Source of the DNA: Planctomycetaceae bacterium
GTDB taxonomy: Bacteria > Planctomycetota > Planctomycetia > Planctomycetales > Planctomycetaceae
Assembly (NCBI GenBank): GCA_020426085.1
Contig: JAGQQP010000060.1
Span: forward strand, 1 to 12,835
Length of the DNA: 12,835 bases
Direction: 5' to 3'
Made by a program: the position numbers and the translations under genes
Notes under the pieces: generated by a model
Told to the model about the DNA's origin: nothing
Seen by the model: the letters and a program-made list of their open reading frames with translations, nothing else
Database searches by the model: none
Shown here: positions 7,080-12,835 of the stretch, piece by piece
Layout of the letters: every line of letters starts with the position of its first letter
How positions within the stretch are numbered: the stretch's first letter is position 1

Positions 7080-7822
7080 TGGTTGAAATTCGTTACGGCT
7101 CAGTCAGCATTACCGGAAATTTCCGTGAAAATAATGAGGACAATCTCTTTGTTGATGACCTCAACAAATATTTTCTTGTCGCCGATGGGATGGGCGGACA
7201 GTGCGCCGGAGAAAAAGCCAGTCAGTTAGCAATCGAACTCATTCCGCAGAAGCTGAATGAGCTGATCGACTTTAACAGTGACGAAGCTGAAAAAGTGACT
7301 CAGTCCATCGATCAGGCCGTCGCACATGCGAATCTCGAAATTATGGCGCTGGGCGAACTGGACCCCAACTGCCGCAGCATGGGAACGACGATCGTATTTG
7401 CCATCCAGGTGGGAGAGAAATTCTTTATCGGAGGCGTGGGGGACAGTCGGGTTTACCTGCTGAGAAATAATGTTCTCCATCAACTGACAACAGACCACTC
7501 CCTCACTCAGGCACTGGTTGACGCTGGTACGATTACTGCCGAAGAAGCATTAACCCACCGTTACAAAAATGTGCTCTATCGCTATCTGGGAACGAAAGAC
7601 GGCAGCGCCGGTACCCAGGCCCGTCATCTGGACCCGACACCTCAGGATCGAATGATTCTCTGCTCGGATGGTGTCACCGATGGGATCTCTGATGAAAAAC
7701 TGCAGGACCTGCTGGGGCAGTTTGATGACCCGCAACAGGCAGCAGAAGAAATCGTGAAAGCGGCACAGGAAGGTGGCTCCAAAGACAACATTACCTGCAT
7801 CGTAATTCATATTGATGAATAA
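7079..7822 (+). CDS. PP2C-type (PPM) Ser/Thr protein phosphatase
   Basis: A 247-residue single-domain, soluble metal-dependent phosphatase, the compact bacterial Stp/PrpC type. It removes phosphate from serine or threonine and usually opposes Hanks-type kinases, which planctomycetes have in large numbers. All family motifs are present: RENNEDN (16-22, metal ligand D21), [11 protein letters not shown] (35-45, metal ligand D36), SMGTT (100-104), [11 protein letters not shown] (119-129), TTDHS (137-141), [12 protein letters not shown] (194-205, metal ligand D197) and KDNIT (235-239, metal ligand D236). It should be active. No kinase or FHA-domain gene is adjacent in the window, so the partner is unknown. 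Translation may depend on the small upstream frame at 7008-7079, whose stop overlaps this ATG. The next gene starts 85 bp later on the same strand. Confidence 0.94.
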   Translation: MVEIRYGSVSITGNFRENNEDNLFVDDLNKYFLVADGMGGQCAGEKASQLAIELIPQKLNELIDFNSDEAEKVTQSIDQAVAHANLEIMALGELDPNCRSMGTTIVFAIQVGEKFFIGGVGDSRVYLLRNNVLHQLTTDHSLTQALVDAGTITAEEALTHRYKNVLYRYLGTKDGSAGTQARHLDPTPQDRMILCSDGVTDGISDEKLQDLLGQFDDPQQAAEEIVKAAQEGGSKDNITCIVIHIDE

Positions 7823-7907
7823 CCCGTGTCTCTACAGAAACCACGGCGTATCCCTGTCTTCGATGCTTTGTAAACTGCCACTTCTCAGTTTTCATTCTGG
7901 CTGAACA

Positions 7908-9491
7908 ATGCGATTTCGAACTCTATTACCGTTCCTGCTGACCAGCCTGATCACCATTGCCCTGCTCTGGTTGACTCAGATTCCGCTGGGAGTAGAAGGT
8001 GAGTGGAGCTGGGATCGAATCCCGTTTGCAGCAGCAGAAATCATTCCCGGCTGGATCGTGACTGCCATTGCATTTGGCGTCTACCTTTTACTGATTCTGA
8101 TTGCTCTTTCGCGGATGCCTGATTGCCGCTGGTACGAACTGGCTGTCTGGCTGGCAGGTCTGACCGCAGCCGCAGGTCTCTGGTCTCTGCAGCTGCAAGA
8201 CAGTCCACCTGGAGAATACCGGCTGTCGAAAGCAGCATTTGTACTGTACTATAAAGGCTCCTCGGGATATTTCACGCAGGCACAGACAGAGATCTCCGAT
8301 GTTTCACAATTCCTGAGTGAATATGAAGCAAAGATGGAACAAGGCGATGTGCTGCATGAAGGGACTCATCCTCCAGGCCTGCCTCTGTTTTATCTGGCAT
8401 TAATCCGACTCTGTGAAAACAATCCCGGACTGCAATCCATTCTATTGGACACGCAGCCCGCTTCATTTCAGGAAGCTGCCGATGTCATCGCCGGTATGAC
8501 GTCACGTTCGGAACATCCCCTCGTGCCGCGAGACCGTGCTGTTCTGTGGCTGGCAACCCTGATTACATTAAGCATGTCTGCCCTGACCGTTGTCCCCCTT
8601 TTTCTTCTTGCGCGGGAATTTACTTCAAGTATGGTCAGTTGGCAGGTAGCTGCGTTCTGGCCGTTGATTCCGGCGGCTCTGATCTTCCAACCGAAATCCG
8701 ATGCGCTTTATCCGGTCATCGCGATGCTGTTTCTTTATCTCTGGGTGATTGCCTGCAAACGAAACAATCTAATCTACGCTTTTCTGGCTGGCCTGCTGAT
8801 CTGGGGAGGCCTGTTTCTGACATTGGCATTTCTACCGGTCGGAGCGTGTGCGGTCTGTTTTTCAATACTACAACTCTGGCCTCGACTGACTGGTTCCCGA
8901 GAAGCACACGCTTCCTGGAAAACTTTTGCGTTAACGGCTCTCAGCGGTCTGGCAGGATTCTGCTTACCAATATTAATTCTCGCCAAGGTGTTCAATCTGA
9001 ATCTGCTGCGGGTCTGGTTTCTGAATTTTCAAAACCATGCCGGCTTTTACAGCGAGTATACCAGGACCTACTGGAAGTGGTTGCTGTTCAATCCTCTGGA
9101 GATCTGCCTGGCACTCGGACTGCCTGTAGCCTGGATGGTTTTTCGCTCACTCTGCTGTCGAGGACGATTCAACTCTGAGCAGTCAACAACAGCTCCCCCC
9201 AGCAGCCTGAAACCATTGCTGCTGTCGTGTGGCCTCGTGCTGATCCTGTTGTGGCTTTCGGGAAAGAACATGGGAGAGGCGGCGCGACTCTGGCTCATTT
9301 TTCTCCCCTGGTTCCTGTTGATGACGATCCCTTACTGGCAAGCGCCCCTTGACAGTCAGGCTCGTGAAAAGACTCAGGCCAGTTCCTTTTTAAAACTACA
9401 GACGGTCTGGATCATCGCATTAACTGCTCAAGCTCTGGTTTGTGTCGCCACCGTCAGTCGGATCACCGGATTTCATTTTCCTCCCGGCTGA
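7908..9491 (+). CDS. Polytopic membrane protein, GT-C glycosyltransferase-like
   Basis: A 527-residue, very hydrophobic protein with about 11-13 predicted membrane segments (approximately 7-24, 47-68, 77-95, 212-235, 238-251, 256-273, 278-306, 339-360, 389-410, 436-450, 460-477 and 500-516). A large non-membrane loop covers about 97-211 and contains HEGTHPPGLPLFYLAL (150-165). An HPPG-type motif at the edge of a membrane helix, after a long loop, is typical of GT-C transferases that use polyprenyl-linked sugars. The layout suggests an envelope glycosyltransferase, but the usual acidic catalytic pair in the first loop is not clear: only GEWSWDRIP (31-39) offers acidic residues. Substrate and activity are unknown; a non-enzymatic membrane protein cannot be excluded. 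No strong ribosome binding site precedes ATG 7908. The 208 bp downstream hold no clear terminator. Confidence 0.72.
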   Translation: MRFRTLLPFLLTSLITIALLWLTQIPLGVEGEWSWDRIPFAAAEIIPGWIVTAIAFGVYLLLILIALSRMPDCRWYELAVWLAGLTAAAGLWSLQLQDSPPGEYRLSKAAFVLYYKGSSGYFTQAQTEISDVSQFLSEYEAKMEQGDVLHEGTHPPGLPLFYLALIRLCENNPGLQSILLDTQPASFQEAADVIAGMTSRSEHPLVPRDRAVLWLATLITLSMSALTVVPLFLLAREFTSSMVSWQVAAFWPLIPAALIFQPKSDALYPVIAMLFLYLWVIACKRNNLIYAFLAGLLIWGGLFLTLAFLPVGACAVCFSILQLWPRLTGSREAHASWKTFALTALSGLAGFCLPILILAKVFNLNLLRVWFLNFQNHAGFYSEYTRTYWKWLLFNPLEICLALGLPVAWMVFRSLCCRGRFNSEQSTTAPPSSLKPLLLSCGLVLILLWLSGKNMGEAARLWLIFLPWFLLMTIPYWQAPLDSQAREKTQASSFLKLQTVWIIALTAQALVCVATVSRITGFHFPPG

Positions 9492-9699
9492 GGACTGAGC
9501 CACGCTCCCTATACAATTCCTGTAATCGGGTTAATCGGAAATCTCTGCGCAGCACTAAGCATCTGTTTTTGGCTGAGTCGATATTCTATTAAAGGTGTCC
9601 CCCCTGCTCTTTACGTTTCCCGAATAACCCGGGAGCTTCTGCGACATTCCTGAACTGAGGCGGGCCCCTTTTACATCAATCGAAACCGGGTGAACCTAC

Positions 9700-10548
9700 A
9701 TGGCTTTTTTACAATCTAACTCGGCCAGACTCTGCAGAATGATCTGCTGCGTACTCGTCGTGGTTTCAGTGAGCCATTCCGGTTGTTCTGACCATTCTCT
9801 GGAGTACACCGAACTCAAACAGATCAACGAAAAAGTAACAGAAGCGGAACTGAAGCGCTACCTCAAAGTCATCAAGCTGATGCCTGAAGGTAAAATGCCC
9901 ACCTTTCCCACCGTGTATGCACCAGCCCCCGTCTGGAGCCATATACGCTCTCTTCCTATTGAAGATCTGGTTAACAGTGAGCAGATTAATATGTCACAGC
10001 TCTGGGATGTAGAACGGATCAGCGATCAGTTTGGGATACGTAATCGATTGCTTAAAAAAGCTTTGCTGCGGAGGGATATGTCCAAAGAACAATTCATCAG
10101 CTTTACGCTGGCGATCGGTCTGGCAGCCAGCCGACACCAGTTACGACCAGATCAGAAGCTCGACGAAATTATCAAAAAAGGGAACAAGGCCATCCATCAG
10201 CTGCAGATGGATAAACGACCGTTTTCCTCGCTCTCTCTGGAAGAACGCCATCGGACTTTACACGAGGCAATGTGGATTGCCCGTGTGAATCGCGCCGAAC
10301 AGCTCATTCAGGTTCCACCAGAAAATATCAATCTGGTCAATACATACTGGGATCAACTCAAAGAGGTATTACCGCCGCAGTTCTTGAAAAACCCGCTGGA
10401 TGAACTGACCGATACCCTGGAAGAACGCGGTATCCCCTTTACTGTGAAGGATGACGGCTCTGATCAGCTTCTGGAATGGACTTCAGCCAATGCCATCATT
10501 GGTACAGATGATCCCGATCCCAAACCAGCTCCGGTAAAGATTCAGTAA
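9700..10548 (+). CDS. Hypothetical exported protein, possible lipoprotein
   Basis: A 282-residue protein that I do not recognise. The N-terminus has arginines at 10 and 13 and a hydrophobic core ICCVLVVVSVS (15-25). It then runs through HSGCSD with cysteine 29, which could be the lipidated residue, although histidine at -3 is a poor lipobox match. The rest is soluble, charged and mostly helical in appearance (for example EYTELKQINEKVTEAELKRYLKVIKL, about 35-60). It contains no repeats, no further membrane segments and no motif that suggests an enzyme. It is probably anchored in or exported to the periplasm. The start is well supported by GGGTGA (9688-9693), six bases before the ATG. It converges on the aroH gene with only five bases between the two stops. 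Confidence 0.75.
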   Translation: MAFLQSNSARLCRMICCVLVVVSVSHSGCSDHSLEYTELKQINEKVTEAELKRYLKVIKLMPEGKMPTFPTVYAPAPVWSHIRSLPIEDLVNSEQINMSQLWDVERISDQFGIRNRLLKKALLRRDMSKEQFISFTLAIGLAASRHQLRPDQKLDEIIKKGNKAIHQLQMDKRPFSSLSLEERHRTLHEAMWIARVNRAEQLIQVPPENINLVNTYWDQLKEVLPPQFLKNPLDELTDTLEERGIPFTVKDDGSDQLLEWTSANAIIGTDDPDPKPAPVKIQ

Positions 10549-10553
10549 CGGGA

Positions 10554-10925
10554 TTACTGCGCGGAAGCGACATCGGGTCGCAGCTTTTGTGCTTCATTGA
10601 GATACACGTGCACGACTTCAGACTGTTTCTGATCCGTATTGACGTGAATCATGACCCTGATACAGCGTGGCATCGCCCCTTTGACGGCGATTTCAGAAGC
10701 GCAGATCAGTGGTACCGATTTCATCCCCAGTTCACGAGCCGCTTCTGCCGGAAATACAGAGGTCAAATCAGGAGTCGTTGTAAAAAATACAGAGACAATA
10801 TCTTCGAAATTTTCGATCCGGTTTGATTTGAGAAGCTGTTCCAGGAGTGCACGCGTTGCAGACAGGACTTCTGCTGCAGTATCCTGTGTCACCGTTGTTG
10901 CACCACGAATTCCACGTACCGACAT
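10554..10925 (-). CDS. aroH: Chorismate mutase, AroH type
   Basis: A 123-residue monofunctional chorismate mutase that converts chorismate to prephenate, the committed step to phenylalanine and tyrosine. It belongs to the small trimeric AroH class of Bacillus subtilis, not the helical AroQ class. The start at 10925 gives [12 protein letters not shown], which aligns with the B. subtilis N-terminus from residue 1. A second ATG at 10937 would add four residues. Numbered from 10925, the catalytic residues known from B. subtilis are all present at matching places: R7 in RGIRG, C75 and E78 in CASE, R90 in RCIRVM and Y108 in [13 protein letters not shown] and KLRPD are also typical. It should be active. 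It stands alone, with no other aromatic pathway gene nearby, and converges on the hypothetical gene to its left. Confidence 0.93.
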   Translation of the reverse strand: MSVRGIRGATTVTQDTAAEVLSATRALLEQLLKSNRIENFEDIVSVFFTTTPDLTSVFPAEAARELGMKSVPLICASEIAVKGAMPRCIRVMIHVNTDQKQSEVVHVYLNEAQKLRPDVASAQ

Positions 10926-11332
10926 CGTTAATACCATGTATCTTTAAATATTGATTTCTTAACTGAAGCGTCCGACGTAGTTTGCGTCGTCAGACTATTT
11001 GCTCCGGAAACGATCCTGCAAAGTCAAAACCACATCCTAACTAATTCATCGGCTGTTCGCTACCAGTGACATTCCTGAATTCCAAGTCGCGAATCTGATC
11101 AGTCCTGGAATTAACTGCTTAACCTGTTGAGAGTTGGATAAAAAACTCGTCAAAATGGAAATATCCCCCATTTTAAAAAATGCTCTTGCGTTAAATTCGT
11201 GAAATCAGTTAAAAATCAGCGAGATTAGGGGGATCAGCATTACAGGACCTGCCAAGATGGCTGTCCCGATCCCTCTGTTCATCGTCTGACAATCGATCAA
11301 CTATACGTGCATCTTCCGGAAAGGACTCCTTG
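10926..11332. other. Divergent regulatory region between aroH and lpxD
   Basis: A 407-bp non-coding region that must contain promoters for leftward aroH and rightward lpxD. Visible elements are an inverted repeat AAAATGG/CCATTTT (11152-11158 with 11168-11174), a direct repeat AAATCAG (11202-11208 and 11213-11219) with an 11-bp period, and a long interrupted stem-loop (11227-11276). The ribosome binding site AAGGA (11321-11325) precedes lpxD. The only -35-like box, TTGAGA (11127-11132), has no good -10 at the right distance. No coding sequence is apparent. Confidence 0.5.
11227..11276 (+). other. Interrupted stem-loop in the lpxD leader (possible regulatory RNA element)
   Basis: The outer stem is nine pairs: 11227-11235 (AGGGGGATC) with 11268-11276 (GATCCCTCT), including one G-U. 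Inside it, GGAC (11245-11248) pairs with GTCC (11263-11266), and GCCA (11251-11254) pairs with TGGC (11258-11261) around the loop AGA. A nine-base internal loop (11236-11244) lies on the 5' side only. No T-run follows, so it is not a terminator. It ends 56 bases before the lpxD ATG. I do not recognise it as a known riboswitch class. Confidence 0.45.
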
Positions 11333-12415
11333 ATGTCGACGACTGTTGAGTGGATCGCTCAAGAGCTGAATTGCCTGGTAAAAGGCAATCAACGATTAGA
11401 AATACATGGTGCAGAGTCTGTTCTGAAAGCAGGTCCTCACGATATCACCTTTGTCGGCGATGAGCTGAACCTCAAGCGGCTGAAATCAAGTAACGCCGGC
11501 GCGGTCCTTTTGGAAAAGCGCCTGGAAGAATCATTTGAGAAAGCGTTTGAAGAAGCTCCATTCACCTCAATTGCCGTTGAGGATGCGCAGGCCGCGTTTA
11601 TCAAAATCATTCAGAAGCTGCGTCCCCAACGTCAACTACCTGACATCGGAGTCTCCCCCCAGGCGCTCATCAGTGATGATGTTCAGCTGGGAGAGAACTG
11701 TCATATCTATCCCCAGGTCACAATCCGCCCGGGAGTGCGGATCGGCAAGAACTGTCGAATCTATCCTGGTGCCTATATTGGTGATGACTGTGTGATCGGC
11801 GATGATGTTACCATTCATGCCAATGCCGTATTTTATCCTGATGTCAAACTGGGGAATCGCGTCCTCGTTCATGCTGCGGCTGTGTTAGGCTGCGACGGGT
11901 TCGGCTATCGCTTCGAACAGGGTCGCTATGTCAAAATCCCCCATCTGGGCAGTGTGAGAATTGAAGATGACGTGGAAATCGGCGCAGGTACCACCATTGA
12001 CCGCGGTATGATCGGCCCGACCGTGATTGGTGAAGGTTCCAAAATCGACAACCAGGTCATGATTGCCCACAACTGCGAAATCGGAAAGCATAACGCATTC
12101 GCCTCACAGGTAGGCTTTGCCGGTTCCATCACAACCGGAGACTATGTGCGGTGTGCCGGGCAGGTCGGAGTCGCAGACCATGTCCATATTGGTGATCAAG
12201 CCACTCTGGGTGCACGGGCTGGCGTTCATCGGGACATTCCTCCTGGTGAAGTACACATCGGAACTCCAGCAGCCCCGGAAAAAGAACAGCGTAAGATCGT
12301 CATGTCGATTCGCAAAGTTCCCGAGATGCGGAAACAGATCCGTGAACTGGAAACTCAAATCAAACAGATGAGTGAGCAACTCGAGAACCTGAACCAACTC
12401 ACAGCCAACCAGTGA
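11333..12415 (+). CDS. lpxD: UDP-3-O-(3-hydroxyacyl)glucosamine N-acyltransferase LpxD
   Basis: A 360-residue cytoplasmic enzyme for the third step of lipid A synthesis. It transfers a hydroxyacyl chain from acyl carrier protein to the 2-amino group of UDP-3-O-acyl-glucosamine. Residues 1-100 form the uridine-binding domain (with [17 protein letters not shown] at 27-43). About 104-315 is a left-handed beta-helix of hexapeptide repeats. The catalytic histidine is H246 in MIAHNCEIG, and [11 protein letters not shown] (187-197) is the expected conserved loop. A C-terminal helix, likely coiled coil (about 325-358), follows. ATG 11333 is preferred over the adjacent TTG 11330 because AAGGA (11321-11325) is seven bases upstream of it. 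It is followed by lpxI on the same strand after 60 bp. It indicates an LPS-type outer membrane. Confidence 0.96.
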   Translation: MSTTVEWIAQELNCLVKGNQRLEIHGAESVLKAGPHDITFVGDELNLKRLKSSNAGAVLLEKRLEESFEKAFEEAPFTSIAVEDAQAAFIKIIQKLRPQRQLPDIGVSPQALISDDVQLGENCHIYPQVTIRPGVRIGKNCRIYPGAYIGDDCVIGDDVTIHANAVFYPDVKLGNRVLVHAAAVLGCDGFGYRFEQGRYVKIPHLGSVRIEDDVEIGAGTTIDRGMIGPTVIGEGSKIDNQVMIAHNCEIGKHNAFASQVGFAGSITTGDYVRCAGQVGVADHVHIGDQATLGARAGVHRDIPPGEVHIGTPAAPEKEQRKIVMSIRKVPEMRKQIRELETQIKQMSEQLENLNQLTANQ

Positions 12416-12447
12416 TCAGCCAGTGGGCTCTGTTCACGCTTACGATA

Positions 12448-12464
12448 AGTTTCAATTTGAAACT
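12448..12464. repeat. Perfect 17-bp palindrome between lpxD and lpxI
   Basis: AGTTTCAA-T-TTGAAACT has eight-base arms around a single T. As DNA it is a candidate operator. As RNA it could form a six-pair hairpin with a five-base loop (AATTT), ending 11 bases before the lpxI start. It lies in the only gap between the two lipid A genes. Confidence 0.5.
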
Positions 12465-12475
12465 CTGAAAAATCG

Positions 12476-12835
12476 ATGAACGAATTGCAAACGAACAACT
12501 CGGAACATTCTCAACGACAAATCGGACTTCTGGCCGGAGCGGGCCGGTTCCCCATTGTGTTTGCGGAACAGGCACGACAACAGGGATATTCAGTCTGCTG
12601 CCTGGGCATCTTTGGCATGGCCAGTGAAGAATTGACTGAAATCTGTGATACCTTCCACTGGATTCCACTGGCACGAATCGGCAAAGCAATCAAGCTGTTC
12701 CAGCGGGAAGACGTCAAGCGCATCGTGATGGCTGGCAAGATTGAAAAGACGGTCCTGTTCAGCCCATTTCGTATTTTAAAACTATTACCTGATCTACGTA
12801 CGCTGCATATGTGGTATCGCTATGCCAAAAAAGAT
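12476..12835 (+). CDS. lpxI: UDP-2,3-diacylglucosamine pyrophosphatase LpxI (DUF1009), N-terminal part
   Basis: The first 120 codons of LpxI, cut by the window's end. The enzyme hydrolyses UDP-2,3-diacylglucosamine to lipid X plus UMP in lipid A synthesis, replacing LpxH in many bacteria. After a polar 15-residue N-terminus, IGLLAGAGRFPIVFAEQAR (16-34) is the family's opening signature. The N-terminal domain continues through FHWIPLARIGKAIKLFQREDVKRIVMAGKIEK (about 63-94) and the FSPFRILKLLPDLRTL helix. The sequence ends in RYAKKD, just where a catalytic RKDD-like stretch is expected, so the C-terminal domain is not visible. The start, ATG 12476, has little Shine-Dalgarno (only GAAAAA upstream) and may be translated by coupling from lpxD 60 bp away. 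The family call is strong from the opening motif, length and lpxD neighbour. Confidence 0.92.
   Translation, partial: MNELQTNNSEHSQRQIGLLAGAGRFPIVFAEQARQQGYSVCCLGIFGMASEELTEICDTFHWIPLARIGKAIKLFQREDVKRIVMAGKIEKTVLFSPFRILKLLPDLRTLHMWYRYAKKD

Noticed and set aside
8546..9178. A 210-codon frame on the plus strand inside the membrane protein gene
   Set aside because: It is a shadow frame. The overlapping 527-residue frame shows consistent membrane-protein composition, whereas this one has no domain or start signal.
10587..10947. Plus-strand frames opposite aroH
   Set aside because: The minus strand encodes a full chorismate mutase with all catalytic residues; the plus frames are antisense shadows.
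1..12835. Mobile element, defence system or CRISPR array
   Set aside because: I found no transposase, integrase, nuclease, methylase, repeat-spacer pattern or terminal inverted repeats. The genes are housekeeping, envelope or stress genes.

Overview
The window looks like ordinary chromosome from a planctomycete, most likely a marine Gimesia/Planctomyces-type organism. This is inferred from gene content, not from a database search. The clues are a DUF1080 protein, a Tat-exported DUF3500 protein, a sugar phosphate isomerase/epimerase paralogue, a BshB1-like deacetylase and lipid A genes of the LpxD/LpxI type. Base composition is moderate, many starts have weak Shine-Dalgarno sequences, and most genes stand alone or in very short runs. 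I see no tRNA, rRNA, insertion sequence, phage gene, CRISPR array or toxin-antitoxin pair.

Left part (1-5149): the 3' end of an alanine/glycine:cation symporter and a universal stress protein read rightward. The stress gene converges on a leftward gene for a secreted DUF1080 protein, with 8 bp between them. A 443-bp intergenic region separates that gene from a divergent, Tat-exported DUF3500 protein. A long AT-rich gap of 640 bp follows, then a TIM-barrel sugar phosphate isomerase/epimerase-like protein whose expected metal-ligand positions are partly replaced.

Middle part (5150-9491): four rightward genes encode a helix-turn-helix protein fused to a PTS EIIA domain, a BshB1-like LmbE deacetylase, a PP2C-type Ser/Thr phosphatase and a large GT-C-like membrane protein. 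The phosphatase gene is preceded by a 23-codon upstream reading frame with a good ribosome binding site. Its stop codon overlaps the phosphatase start (TAATG), and it contains a cUUCGg hairpin.

Right part (9700-12835): a gene for an unrecognised envelope protein, possibly a lipoprotein, converges on a leftward AroH-type chorismate mutase gene. After a 407-bp regulatory-looking gap come lpxD and the start of lpxI, which act in lipid A synthesis. The lpxD leader can fold into a long interrupted stem-loop, and a perfect 17-bp palindrome lies between lpxD and lpxI.

I found no convincing new multi-gene system. The best leads are small: the coupled upstream frame before the PP2C gene, the lpxD leader structure, the HTH-EIIA fusion and the altered isomerase active site.
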